DNA of 64,000 bases from Stratiolaelaps scimitus (Eukaryota; Arthropoda; Arachnida; Mesostigmata; Laelapidae), in NCBI GenBank assembly GCA_019614645.1, contig JABWDB010000011.1, positions 7,141,501 to 7,205,500 of the forward strand, written 5' to 3'. A program made the position numbers and the translations under genes. Of this stretch, positions 22,801 through 35,556 are shown piece by piece (positions within the stretch are counted from its first letter, which is position 1; every line of letters starts with the position of its first letter). Below the pieces are notes generated by a model. It worked only from the letters and a program-made list of their open reading frames with translations. It ran no database searches and was not told where the DNA came from.

Positions 22801-25800
22801 GCCATCGTGGGGCGTGTTTTTGCAGGGGAGTGCGTACGACCTGTTCAAGCATAATTGCAACACGTTTAGTCAGGAGGTAGCGCAGTTCCTGACAGGAAAA
22901 AGTATTCCCCAGGAGATCCTTGACCTGCCAGAAGAGGTGCTCGGCACGTAAGTACGACATTCAATTGTGCGGCCACCAATTGGCTATTATACATATTGTC
23001 GTGATGAGTAACACGATAGACGATAAGGACAAACGAGAGAGAGAGAGAAAGAAGGAGCCTGACCTCCTATCGAAATGGTGTAGTATCTCAGGAGCACAGG
23101 TGGTGATCTACATTTCGATGAGCGCAGGTGCGTCGTTCTCCTCGAACTCGCCGCTTCGATGTAGAGGACACAGTCACCTCTTGATTTTACGACATACCCC
23201 CCCCTCTGTCCCCGTTTGGTAATTAGGCATAGTTAGGGTAAATCGCAACCTGTCAACGGTGATATCAGGTTCGATCTTTATTTTTAGATCGTGACCGTGC
23301 GGTGGGTGTTAGGAGCACGTATCAGTTTAGATAAACTTCGACTCTTGGGGGTTGAATCAAATCCCCGGCGGCACCAGCGGTCCCAGCGTTCGTTCGAGAC
23401 CCAGTAGACAGTGGTGGTTTTGACATCTCCGATTGCGCAAGCTGCTTTTTACGTATCGCCACCGTAGGTCGGATCACGTGAGATAAAATAGACACGCTGG
23501 CAAGCGAAGACTTGATCGTTACGAACATTCGGCTCAATTTAAGGGCAACAAATTTCTTGAGCAGGGAAACCTTCGACAGCCCGAACGAACTCGGCCTTTT
23601 CCTCTCGTGAAACCTGCTAAGCGTCTAATCAACTAGCCACGAATCGGGCTATTATCGTGCAACTAAGTAATTACTGGATAATAAGAATAATAATCATGAT
23701 TATACGAAGCTAGGCAGCTATATTTAGACAGGCATCATTTTTCCTCTAGTGTGGCAAAGTCCACATATTGAATCGGCCATTGTCTTGGTATCCTGCACGT
23801 GTATGCGTGCGTTCATGCCTAAAGGCGTGATCACTTAGGACTCGTGATCTGCTCGCTATTTGGCAGACAGCAGATATACGACTTCTCGCCGGGTCATCAC
23901 GCTTTCAGGGGCCAGTAAACTCATCCGATTGGGATGGCCACCACCGCCGCTACCGCCGCCGCCGACGACAACGACCCATTGCGAAATGCATACGAGAGCC
24001 ACATCAGTGGTAGCTGTCGACGACGTACGCCGGACAGCCCCGGCCTCAAGATGACAGCCTGGTCCCTCTTGCCTATGGCTATAATGAATACGGGAGAACG
24101 AGATACAGAGAGGTGTACTGAACGACTGAATCGGCTGCCAGCCGGCCGCAGGAGGCGATAACAACTCGTGATAAGAGAGACCGTGCTCGTCTCGACGAGT
24201 CTATTTGTGTCCCTAGTGAGAGTGACTAGCTTCTAAGGCCGTTGTCCCTAGCTGTCCCCCGGGGGAGAGAGAGAGGGGGGGGGCTTGCCCCCGCTATCCG
24301 CAGCCGAAGCCGATTGTTCGTAATCTGTTTTTGTTTTTCTTTCCGTTTCTCTTTCCGCAATCTGTTTCGCGCATTGAGCCGAACGTGTGAATTGAGAGCG
24401 AGCTGCCGTACGATACACTGTTAATTGTAACCTAACCGGTAATTGCGTCACGGCGCTGAGGTACGATATTTGCAAGTACAAAGCCCGCAAGGCTTGAACG
24501 AGTTCTGCCGCGGATATCGAGACGGACGACAGCTCCTCTGCCAGTTGTTATATAATACAACTTCGTTCAGGAGACCGTTTAGCAGACTTCGGTGACAGGG
24601 GGTCAAGCCCACGTTTAAAACAACCCACAGAAGCCTACGTCGTCACTAGTGTTGCGCTATTTCGATATATATATATATATATATCGTGTATATGTATATA
24701 TATCGTGGTTGACACTTGATCGAGTCGATTACACAACTGGTAATCACGACTGGCACACAAAACGCCCTGCCGACTATGCAGAAAGGGTATCGGTTTTGTG
24801 ATAGCCGCAAGATTATTAGTTGTTTCGCTCGACCTGCTGTATCTCACTGGGGTATACAGATCTGGCTTAGGTTTACATCCTGCTAGCAGAGTGTCGATTT
24901 CCTCCAACCAATCATATAACAAGGCTGACAAATGAAGTGGATGTGGCCCCCACATGTGCTCGGCGTATCACCATCGAGAAAGGTTCAGCGCTAGGGTCTG
25001 GCACGTAACACTTGGGGAGCAGCTGAGAGGGAGGACAGCGCGGTCAAAGTATATTCCGTAGCGTGTACAGATCTAGCAGCAGTGTCCCAACCACAAGTGC
25101 GGCCTACTCGTAGGTGATAGGTGTTGACAAATGCGGTGCTCGTACTTGAGGGCTAGACACGGGCTTCTAAAGTTCGGTCGGCATTGTCATGTGTTCGTTT
25201 GTTGCTGATACTGTTCATCCGAATGTGATTCTGAGAATTCTCCGCGGGCTGCGGATAGACCATCATAAGACGATAATTCACACACGATACAAAAATCAAC
25301 TGTGAAAAATAGTCCCCTCTATTTGTACATAAAAGTGCTTTCGAGTGAATTGTACGGGCTGGACACGATTTAAAGGGCGCGGGCGATATTTTGCTGATTT
25401 GTCGAAAAATCCGCCAGCAGTCGCGGGGACGTTGGTCCAATCTGTTTAAAGGTGTTAAGTCTTGCTAGGCTTGTGTTAATGGGTGCGTAATTATTAAAAC
25501 TGAATAATCATCCTGCCGGGCCAGCTGTGGTGTTCCGACAGTGCTATTTGACGAGAACTTATGCGTTGGTGCAATTGCGGTTCCGTAAATATACAAATAT
25601 ATGACCGATTCATCGACGCTGTACATGAGTGAGATGTGAACTCAAGCTGATATCGCCGCTGAGGCACGTACGAGTTGGGTAGCCCAATCACGGTAACTGT
25701 AAGGAAGGTCCGTTATTGGTTTATTAAAGGAACACTGCAATTGTTACAATGCTTAAGCTCTCTTATATGTCATCATTACGCAGCGGGACTCGAACCTGCG

Positions 25801-28800
25801 GCCTCTGGCTTCCGATAGCCAGAGACTTAGCTGTCCAAGTTATATATCGAAGTAATTAATGACGAGCAATTTTTCCGAGCTCCGCGGATACGTTTAATGG
25901 AAACCCGGCGGGTTACTAAGTTTATGACTTTGTAGTTCCCACATCTTGGCAGTCATTCGCTGCCGTTTCGCTGTTGTTCATTATATATATACGATACATT
26001 CCCATCCAGGCAATTAGATATCTGACAATGTCCAATCGCGCGGAGCGTACGGAGGACACCCGGCAAGCTCTACCCGAACCTCGACCATTGAACAAACTCG
26101 ACTCAATATATTCTATATACATAGCGATACACGGGCGAGCGAGACGTATAACTTTACATCCGTTCGTCATTAGCCGCGTCCCACGTGAGCACGTTGAGCA
26201 CGTTTTGTGTACGTGTATTCCATTGGTAACTACCGGCACCGTGTGACACTTTCCGTCAAATTTCGCAGCTAACCCTGCCAGCATTTTTCACGACTTCAGC
26301 TTTCTAGTGGCTTAAGTGATGCCGTATTTCACATCGAATAGGACCCTTCCTTAAAACAGGAGGACGCACGTGATGCGGTATCGTGCAGCCAATATGCAGC
26401 TGACTGAGAAGACCCCCTCCCCCTGACGTCGCATCCTGTCGAAACACAATCACAATCGCGAACACAGCCATAGAGAAGAACAGCCGTAATCGACAGGCGA
26501 ATCCCATAGTCGTAACCACGTTCGGGTTGTTGTTGAGTGGGTAGCTTTTGTTCGCTTTTCGTTAGTTAGCAACATCGTGAGTGAACTGGCGCGTAGATGT
26601 GGAAGAATGTCTATGCCCGGCAGTAAGGCGTCAACACAAGCGCCGGAACTCATTCTGGCGATGTGTAATTGCGCAGAGAGCGTACGCGACGCGCGGGAGG
26701 CTTTTTCCCCGAGGGCGCGTGACCGCCACGCGTCATCGGTATCGCAGATCTCGGTGAACCCCCCTGAACTCCGCCTTGATCTTACCGGGATTCGTCGTGC
26801 CTTCTTTCCAAGCGTCTCAAATCTCCGTAGACATCTGTTATCGCTGCCGATGATCGATAGAGAGAGAGAGAGCATAACAAACACCAACCCCTGCAGCTGT
26901 TTTCCTCCTCGAGAGAGATTCTCTAGCACCTCGAAATTGACAGCGTTTGCAGGCGTTGTTCCACCTCTGCGTTTGGTAATCACTCGTTGGTAGACTCGGG
27001 AGACCGTGTTAGCTGGTGGAGAGCAGCCGGCAGAGCAGCCTATCCGATGACTCGTCGCTCAGGCAGTTGCCCGCCGACCGACCAACGGGAGAGATGAGTT
27101 TCGTTGGTCGCCACTACATAGCGCGTACACTCGGTGGCGCTTTATCGAGCCGGGTGTCCATCGCCGCCGATGTTGTGACTAGCTTGGCCGCTTAGGCCGG
27201 CCCCGCAAGGGTCGAGTCGATCGGCGTAGCCGTTCGTCGGCAACTCGCACACACGCCTGCTCTCGTCGGGGAGTTGATGCCGTTGGCCCTTGTCTGTGTC
27301 TCTGTTCTGGCCCTCACTCTCTCTCTCTCGATCTTTCTCTTTGTCTCTCTCCTCTCTCTCTCTCGATCTTTCTCTTTATCTCTCTCCTCTCTCTCTCTCT
27401 CTCTCTCTATCTCTCCCTGAAGAGCTGTCTGGGATGTCTTCGTCCTGTATCGTGGGCCATCCAGCAGACCCATACATGCATTGCGACAGCTTCCACCTTT
27501 GGCACCACCCGAACGGCGGCACCGGGCTCGTGAGCGAGTGGAAGAGCGTTGAGTGTATCTTCTTTGGCCGGCAGGCGGCGAGCAGCGGCCAGAGGAAGCC
27601 ACCCGCAAATCGGGCTCGGCAGGAACCCTCGGTGACTGCGAGACTGTGCGCCTCTTAGTTGACCACACGAACGAGGGACGCCGCCAGTTCGCACTTCTGC
27701 GTTCGCGGTTTTTAGCTGTGTCCAATCGGCCGTCAGTGACGGTGCTGCGTTGTCGCTCTCTGCGGTGCTGCGATTCGGCGATCGTGCCGCGAACTCGTCC
27801 AAATCCAACGCCCCCCTGGACCGCCGCCGTCCGTCGTTGTTGACTCCTGCGGTACGCGCGGCAATTCCGTTTAACCACGATTGATGTATCTTGTAGATTG
27901 GTCATTGATGATGGCTCTGCTGCTGCTGCAAACGTCGGTGTCGTTGGCGTCGGTCGAACGAGCCGTACTGAGCTCCCGTACAAGACACGGGCGCACGGCG
28001 AGATTACAGATCGTTAGCGGGTGTCGCGCTGTTACTCGACTCGTGACGCAATGTTCATGTTGGTGCAGCAAATATTAAGAGAAAAAATACAAACGCGTCA
28101 TCTTGCACAGACTGAGAGAGAGAGAGAGATAGAGAGAGAGCATTGGAGAGAGATGCTATTAGCGGCGTCGAACGATGGCAGTGCCTCCGATGTACCAGCG
28201 AGAACTGACCGAGATCTAAGAGGTCTGCCTGAATCTGCAAGTGAATCTGGCCCACCCGGATGGAATGATTCTCACCTGAGTGTTTCCGAGTTTGTCGAGC
28301 GCCGTGCGTTCGCCACCGGTGGCTGTTGATCGTCACTGGCCAGATACTCCGGTCTGGACTACTAGGCCTGATCGGATCTCCTCGCGGGGTGCGATTCGTT
28401 GTTCCTAATCATACGTGATTGCGGAACGTGATTAGCACACGATGCAGAATGTTAGAGCGCGACTGATTAGGATTGCTGCTATAATGACAAAGAAGGAGAA
28501 TGCATCTAAGCGAATTGCGTAGTAGGTATATGTACCTAGGTTTTATGCTCAGGGTAGAACGAGATGATGGGCTGTGCTGCACCCGCACTGTGTGTGTGTG
28601 TAGAATCAATTGTGGTTCGTTGTTGGAGAGTATCCCAGCACCCCGCTTGACCATTTGTGTGCGTTTGTGTTATTTAGTATTACTTATTATATTAGGTATG
28701 AATTGACAGAACGTTCGCCGGCCCAGTCTCATTGTCATTGTCATCATCATCATCATCGCATGTCTGTGATGTCAGCTTCCGCCGTAAGACGACAATGACG

Positions 28801-30909
28801 GCCGCGCTGTCGAATGAAATCCAATCAAAGCTGATAAGATATAGCACACGTTGGTGGGCCGATGAAAGAGAGATATCTTTCATTTACATAAGTATGCTTT
28901 TCTTTTTCTCGACTATTCGTTCCTCTGCCTTAATGTCTCATTGTTTATATTCATTCTTCTTTCTTCTGATATATCTTTGTTCGTGATCATCGTCGCGCCA
29001 TAGGCCGTTCGGCGCCCAGATCGGACAGCTGCTAGGTGCTCAAACATCGCTCCGAAGCGAGAGTGCTCGAGGGATTTCGTTCGGGGAAAACGCCAGGATC
29101 AACCTAGAGCATCGTGCCCTTCAGGAGTTCCAGACGGGTGCTCAGTCAGACAGTGGCCGGGTGTCGGCACAACGAAGGAACACTTCGCCTGTTCAAAACG
29201 GAGGCACGCACCCCCAGCCAACGAACGACTCCTCGGAAAACAACCGTTTAGCACAGGTTAGAATTAGCGAGGTACAGAGTGAGAAAGAGAGAGCGAGGAA
29301 GACACGTGCGCGACTCTTGCGCGACTCGAGTAGTTACCAGCGAAATGCTGATTGTTATTATAGCTCGCTGCCACAGCTTCTTGTTCGACTGATCGAGTTG
29401 TATCGCCAGTTTTTATCTAACCCAAAAATTCACGCGATAGGTAAAGATTTTCGAATAACAACACTCCTGATAACGTGTCCGGTATCTTTTGTCCACGCTT
29501 CATGCTCCTGTGAATGCTTTAGTGCGCTCCTGATCAACCGAATAATCGCGAGACACAGGGAAACAATGTAAGTCATGCAGGAAACGGGCCTCACCAGCTG
29601 ATAAGCTCATCATTCATTGTAAGATTAGCACACAGCACGTCGTGGTCTCATTCAGTGTCTGGCTGTTCGGTCTCACTAATTGTTAATTATTGTTATTACA
29701 GTAGTAATTGTAATCATACAATGAATTCCAACGTAAAAACACGAACTAAGAAAGAGTCGACATTTCGCAGATGGCGGATACAGTCGAGAATCCGGGCCGT
29801 GCCAGTGAATCCCCGGAGCGAAGGCCCTCACTAACTCCTCGCAAGACGAGAAAATTCGATGATCCTGCAATCTGCTTCGAGCCCATTGATGTACGTTTAT
29901 ATGATGTTGGATGAATGCATGAATCATTTAGACGTGTGTGCATGTACGGTGCTTGGATGAATGTTCCTGTTCCTGCTGAGAGTCTCGCTACGACCAAGTG
30001 TAGTATACAGTGAGATTCGGCATTTGCTAGCTCGACAATTGATTGATTGATTGATTGATTGACAAGCCATATCTTGATTTGCAATTGAGGGCTTGATTGA
30101 CAGTCGATGGTGTGCGCTGTGGGAAATGTTCACACTTTTGTATAATAAAATATATATACTGCCCTCCGTTCTGCTCGCGAAGTTCCCATCCAATCAATTA
30201 AAGTCGCCATATCTGACTCGGGGGTCACTCCACTCTTCTGTACACGCATTTCAGGGGACCTCAGCTCTGCAGGTCGTCGAAGAACGACTGCTTGGCAAAC
30301 TATCCGAGGAGGATGCCGTCTGCCTTCGAGAGTTCGCTGAGTACATCAACACCGATTGCGGCAGCTGGTCGCTGGGCGAATTTCATCTCAACCTTCTCGG
30401 TGCGTGAATATCTTGTGAAGATCAACAGTTGAAAGGGGCGTTGAAATTACGGCTAGCGGTCACAATGAAAATATTAATCATTTGTGCATTCACTGAGCGA
30501 TCAATCTACCATTATATTGTTCCTTTGTTTCTTTCAACTGTGAACAGGCTTCCTCCTCGGCGAGTCCCAGGAGCCGAGAATTCGACTGACCACAATACAG
30601 TTCTTGGCGGCGTGCGCCCTCAAGGACGATTTCATTCTGTTCCTACACCAGGATAGAAAGGTATTAACTAGCACTAAGACATAATGGAATTGCTCTATAG
30701 TCTACCCGACTTTCGTGTAGAGGGACACAACTTGTGATCAGTGGAGTTGCTCGGTCGAGTTGGGCCCTTATGCTGCTTCTACTAGATACACTTGCTGTGT
30801 CGAAATTGCAGAGCCATGCGATCCTGAACTACGTCTATAAAATTGAGCGTTTGCCCGCGGACGAGCAGGATGCTGTTGTCGTTTTGGTAAGTTCTATCTT
30901 TGAGCTTGC

Positions 30910-30940
<31 letters not shown>

Positions 30941-32860
30941 CGCATTAACTCAGATACGCATTGTGGCCAGAAATGACGCCAAACCACATACATTTGATAA
31001 TAAATAGGATTAGCAATAGTAGAAGAGAAGTCTTCTCTCTCTCTTTCTCTCGCTGTGTATCGAGTCGCAAGGAATCCTTTACAAACTGGGGCGTGTTGAT
31101 ATTGTTGAGGCTCCTGCTGCTCTTGGCTACATTGTTCGTTTTGGCGTTCCTGTTATTGATGTCGATAAATTTAAGTCCACTTACAGCCCTTCCGTACATT
31201 TGCAGATGTGTAATTTGTGCAAGAACAACTCGTCGTTCGACTGGCTCATGTATATCTCTGAGTGGCCTTCAGACGATGGGACGCCGGGTGCCTGCAACAA
31301 CTGCAAGGTCAGTCCGGCGACTTGAGTAGCTAAGCTTTTTCGCTTCAAATTCGACCACGTAACATCTGTGCGTAGTCGGTTGCTGAGGTCATCAGCGGGC
31401 TTAGGCGCTAACATAATTGGCCAAAACGAAGGTATTTTTATTATTATGAAAAATTATCATATTCACTTGCTTTCAATTCATAGGAAAAACGAAAACAATG
31501 AGCAATCTTGCAATTTCCAGTTTTCGCCGTTGTTCATGCAATTCGGCATTGATCGACACGATCGCGCTGTGATGCCGCTGCTGTCCACCTCAAGTAATGT
31601 CTACCGTCCTCACTAATCGATAGTACTCATTATCAATCTCCTCATTAGGTGACCACGCGGGCCGTGGTACATGCACTTCTATGCGACCGTAAAGAGACCC
31701 AGGAGAAAGCTGCCGCGCTCATGTACAATCTCGCCCTTAAAGAGGTGAGAATACATTATCCCCCCCCCCGCCCTGTCGATATACATACACATTTTATGGC
31801 GACTATGTCGACCAGCTCGAATTGCTGAAATACGAGTTTGGATGGTATTTCCCGCTTGGTTGATTGTGCAACTTGAATGCGATGTTTTGTGGGGTACGGC
31901 TTCCGATTGTAGAATTGGTTGTAGCATTGGCAATTCCCAATATAAATATACATATATATGCTGTTACCACACACACATATATACATATATATATACATAT
32001 ATATATATACATTTGAAAAAGGCTTGTGTCTATTACTGTGCATAGTATTAACTATTAATGACATCGTCCTCTTGTCCTCTTTTGCGTTTGTTCGTTCATA
32101 ATGGCCACGTTAGTTGTTCGACGATCAAGCAACAGAGTTCGCAACCGCCCTTCTTCAGTACCTTCACTCCGACCTCAGTGAGGAGGCCTCTTGGCGGGCG
32201 CTCGTAGCTCTCTTCCGCTTCTGTCAGATCAGCTACAATGACGTAAGCGGTTTTTGTCGTCAGAAAATTTGCACCATTCTTCTTTCGAGCTACTCTCGGA
32301 CATTGCGCGTATCGAATGTGAAATGGCCGGAGAAGCTAGCCGTTGCTTTCATAGAAGTGACACCAATTGTTGCTTTGTGTGATTCGATTCTGGCTAGCTG
32401 TTAGCTAGCGATCGCTGTATCTGGAGCGATTTTGCTGTTGAGGCGATCAAGTGGAAACAGTGGATTATTCTTGCCGCATGAGGGGAAAGATTACGAATGT
32501 GTTCGACGTGAACGTTCAAGAAGCAAGGCAGCTTAGGTAAATCAGCTAATTTCGACGTTATCTGGTCGATATGTTCAGGGGTTCGTCGTTTCTAGTAAGA
32601 ACTCTCCTTCGAAAATGATCAATTGTGCCCGAGTACACGCGAAATATTATCAGCAACCTCAAGTAGATTTAACCTAAATAATAAACGATCCTGTAAATAG
32701 TTTCTCATACGTATTCAACTGGGTTACACAGGTACCTGCCTTGTGCAGCATGCTCGGTCCCGATCTGAAGAAGTTCTCGGGCATGTCCAAGAGGGTGGAC
32801 ACGGCGCTCAAGGATCTTCAGGATAAGATCGCCAACGCGGGTGGTGCTATCGTCTCGTAG
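14980..32860 (+). CDS. DeSI-1-like PPPDE isopeptidase fused to a PUL domain, 13 exons
   Basis: Exons are 14980-15064, 21744-21792, 22362-22515, 22826-22947, 29004-29256, 29771-29890, 30255-30399, 30548-30660, 30812-30886, 31206-31307, 31649-31744, 32114-32242 and 32732-32860. They sum to 1572 nt with all phases agreeing, giving 523 aa. Residues about 7-150 form a DeSI-1/PPPDE domain: [18 protein letters not shown] (catalytic His37), [12 protein letters not shown], and [17 protein letters not shown] (catalytic Cys107), ending [12 protein letters not shown]. DeSI-1 enzymes are thiol isopeptidases reported to remove SUMO and related modifiers. Residues about 150-265 form a Ser/Gln/Asn-rich linker. 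Residues about 265-520 are an all-helical repeat region resembling the PUL domain of PLAA/Ufd3, for example [11 protein letters not shown] and the C-terminal [16 protein letters not shown] domains bind the C-terminus of p97/Cdc48. Human DESI1 (168 aa) lacks this half. Introns 1 and 4 exceed 6 kb. A substrate-extraction role with p97 is inference. Confidence 0.88.
15229..15261. repeat. (TA)n microsatellite
   Basis: A TA run of about 32 bp in intron 1 of the DeSI-PUL gene. A shorter TA run precedes it at about 15160-15178. Confidence 0.9.
17282..17309. repeat. (TA)n microsatellite
   Basis: A simple TA run of about 28 bp in intron 1 of the DeSI-PUL gene. Confidence 0.9.
19773..19805. repeat. 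(TA)n microsatellite
   Basis: A TA run of about 30 bp in intron 1 of the DeSI-PUL gene, preceded by GTATGTG. Confidence 0.9.
20325..20400 (-). repeat. SINE-like family 2, fragment (inverted)
   Basis: The sequence CCGTTGCGTCACATTTGCATTTAAATGGG is the inverted counterpart of the CCCTTTAAATGCAAATGTGGGCAACGG block in the 42422-42605 copy. Only this central part is recognisable. Confidence 0.45.
25701..25840 (-). repeat. tRNA-derived SINE family 1, near full-length copy
   Basis: On the minus strand it reads TTAGTCTCTGGCTAT...GGCCGCAGGTTCGAGTCCCGC (B box GGTTCGAGTCC), then GATGACATATAAGAGAGCTT, AAGCATTGTAACAATTGCAG and a tail with TTTAATAAACCAATAA. This is the clearest member of the family in the window. 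It lies in intron 4 of the DeSI-PUL gene, antisense to it. Confidence 0.8.
27308..27415. repeat. (CT)n-rich low-complexity tract
   Basis: About 105 bp of CTCT runs with two near-identical interruptions of the form CGATCTTTCTCTTT. It generates misleading poly-Ser/Leu and poly-Arg/Glu open frames on both strands. Confidence 0.95.
28110..28141. repeat. (GA)n microsatellite
   Basis: A simple GA run with a single ATAG interruption, in intron 4 of the DeSI-PUL gene. Confidence 0.9.
30907..30936. repeat. (TA)n microsatellite
   Basis: A TA run in intron 9 of the DeSI-PUL gene, immediately downstream of that exon's GTAAGT donor. Confidence 0.9.
31948..32012. repeat. (TA)n/(CATA)n compound microsatellite
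   Basis: ATACATATATAT-type runs interrupted by a CACACACA segment, within intron 11 of the DeSI-PUL gene. Confidence 0.85.
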
Positions 32861-34971
32861 TGATGGGAGGCAGAATCGAGCTATGAATATAGAGTAAATG
32901 CGCTCTCCTCCAGCCAGTGACAGGACCCCGCCTGAGGCAGCCATCTGCACCATACAACAGACACGTCAATACGATTTCCACTGAAGTCTTCGTTGTTTTT
33001 TTTTCTTTTTTATAATTTACGTTCCGACGTGTGCAATAAGCAGGAACAGTGTCCGCAAACCAATCTATGCACTCATATGTTTTCGTTCAGAAGGTGCGAG
33101 CTCCGTGTTCATTGCCGTATCAGCTGGTGGTGAACACATTAGGCAATACGCATTGCTAACGTCAACTCGTTAATCGAGGAGCCGACATTCATTTGCCACC
33201 TCGGGAAGATCGGCGACTCGTTGCTCGCTACCAGGTCGACATTGAGACTTCATCTGTTCACCACCTTTGGCGAGTATCGTCCCGTTTGATCAAGGCGCGT
33301 TGCCAAGCGGCCGAGGTCGATTGGTGACCTTCGCCACGGCTCACATTGACGAGTCGATCTGAATGGATCCTGTGATCAGGTCGGACATTTTCGGAGGAGC
33401 GGATTCGTGGCTTGTGCACACGTACAATGTGTGCGCCTCCTTAGTTGCTGTGTGATTGACTATTATAGACTTCGGTGGCCGGCTTCGAATTGGACTTCAA
33501 TACCGCAGTCGCTTGCGACACCTGCTGTCTGTCGACGGGATACGATTTGATTTTACCACTTGATTTCTACCTTATCATAGTTACACACGGCTTTGCCATT
33601 TATAAATAGTACAACCAGCTTCTAACGTGCTATCGTGCGAATAGGGTGTATGGAGAACATAGGCAGGTTGTCGTTTACATACAGATTTAACAATTTGACA
33701 GGATTTCATAATTTGAGAATATACAAACACACCCACATAGAGACCTCTGCTTTCCGCGAGACTACATATCTGTCCTCAGTTCGAAGGTACTCTTCGAAGC
33801 TGTAATTCTCAAAAGTATGAACCTCTTAGGTGCTCCGCCCTCGTGAGCATGGGCCTCACAGTTGGATGAGGCCTCGTCCATTGTCCGCCCGTGGGCCGGC
33901 ACACCATGTTCACCTGATGTGTAGCCGTTCGTCTCCTTTGCTTCTTTGGCATCGTTAACTACGCACGAAGCGTAGCTGCTCGTGAATCAGGCCACGCGGA
34001 GGACGTGCCTCAACGACAAGCAGACAGATGGACTCCGACCGCTCGGGGTCCTGGTAACATGCCAACGAGACCCGCCCAGATGTTCACGCTGAATAACACT
34101 GATGCGCGTGTCAAATCGACCACTCGCTGAAACTGTGTGTGAACAAATGAATCGGTCCGGTTGTTTTACGATGCGATCTTTTCCACTAAATTCACAAGAC
34201 GAGAATACGGCGGATTGATCGACGATGACGTGAGGCAGCACACGAAGCTCGCCCTAAACATTCATCTGGCAAAAATGAAGCGCTGTTAATTGGCAATTAT
34301 CGCTAGTATTATTATATTGTAAGATTGTCATGTTTATTTATGATATATCCAGAGTACAAACATGTCCTAAGTGTCAATAACAGGCGGCATCTATAGTATT
34401 TATTCACTCATGCAAAACAATGAATGACAGAGGCCATAACTACATCTTGTGTGGTCACCATACGAAACGTATACAGGTTGTAACAGATCGGCAGTTTGTG
34501 ATGCACTCCGTAAGTGCACATGAGAACGCGTCACTCGACGCGTTCTCAGTGTAGGGAGAGGGACGGAGTCCTACAAGAAACCTATCGGGTCCTGTTGTTC
34601 GGGCCTGTCGAGCACTGCCCCATGGCCGAAGCGGGGGCAGTGACTCGAGGTGAATCCCAGATATTGTAGAGCTCTCGTCGATTATGGTAGGATAATGCGG
34701 TGTGTGTGTCTAAGCATCATTATGTAGCTATTTAATTGTTAATAAAACAAAGCAAAACATATTACCTGAGCTACATTGTTACGCTTTTAGCATTTACAGT
34801 AATCTTGACTAGACTGATTTTCCCGGGACTTTCCTGGCTTCCTAGGCGCGCTGAAGTGTCATTTAATAGCTGGATACGCTGTATCGTATCGTACAATTAA
34901 AGGCGTGTGCGCGACACGATAATATAGGGGCGCGCAATAGCTTCCACCATACAACTCCTCCTAGGCGGTAA

Positions 34972-35062
34972 GGGTAAAGGTAAAGCTTTATTGATTTATT
35001 AAAGGAGCTGCACAGAGTGCTTAAGTTCTGTTATATATCATGCAACGGGATTCGAACCCGCC
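34972..35062 (-). repeat. SINE-like family 1, truncated copy
   Basis: On the minus strand it reads CGGGTTCGAATCCCGTTGCATGATATATAACAG..., then CTTTAATAAATCAATAAAGC and TTTACC. The B box (GGTTCGAATCC) is intact, but sequence upstream of it is missing. Confidence 0.75.
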
Positions 35063-35484
35063 TACACGCACGTTAATGAGTGCTCAGTTTTTTCCGCACC
35101 AGTACATTGCTACTGTTGACGGCCTCCGCGCAATCTCAACATGGAGATCCTTCTATCGTCATACTCACTATCGCTTTCCTATGTTTAACTTATTTCTTTG
35201 AACTCACTGATTTTTCGTGTTTTGCTGAAGAAAATGCTGCTGGTCTAGCGTTGCGATCTGATAGGAATTGAGTTCAATCATCCGGGTGTGTATGAGCACG
35301 CTAACAATTGCGGAACTGCACTATCTGTAGATGGATATCGGTAGACGAGTGTATTCGGTGTTCAGCACGAGCGAAATTTCTATTCACAGTAATTGCTCTT
35401 TCTGTTCTATTAAGGAGCGCACGCAAATAATCTAAAATGTATCGACACTCGAAAACTCTATCGGCCCTCCCCCTTTCCCTAATC

Positions 35485-35509
35485 CTCTCTCTCTCTCTCT
35501 CTCTCTTCA
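35485..35509. repeat. (CT)n microsatellite
   Basis: A simple CT run just downstream (on the minus strand) of the SLC22 copy B stop codon. Confidence 0.9.
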
Positions 35510-35556
35510 GCAATCAACTCGCTTAATCATCTTCATTATTTACGAGAATATATTGA

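Larger units (their letters stand above)
22948..29003 (+). other. Intron 4 of the DeSI-PUL gene (6.1 kb)
   Basis: The donor is GTAAGT and the acceptor CGCCATAG. The intron holds a (GA)n tract near 23036, a GC-rich stretch at about 23.9-24.5 kb, a (TA)n tract at 24664-24683, an inverted SINE family 1 copy at 25701-25840, a long (CT)n-rich tract at 27308-27415 and a (GA)n tract at 28110-28141. The minus-strand open frame at 27192-27983 is Arg/Glu-rich because it reads through the CT tract, so it is not accepted as a gene. Confidence 0.6.
32861..35556. other. Convergent intergenic region between the DeSI-PUL gene and SLC22 copy B
   Basis: The 3' untranslated sequences of both flanking genes should fall here, but I cannot pick a polyadenylation site with confidence. 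The nearest plus-strand AATAAA I noticed is at 34741, far downstream. The region contains a SINE family 1 fragment at 34972-35062 and a (CT)n tract at 35485-35509. I see no gene. Confidence 0.5.

Noticed and set aside
25780..25840. tRNA gene on the minus strand
   Set aside because: Same reason: it is the tRNA-like head of a SINE family 1 copy with its body and tail attached.
27192..27983. 263-codon minus-strand Arg/Glu-rich open frame
   Set aside because: The Arg-Glu repeat section is simply the translation of the (CT)n tract at 27308-27415.
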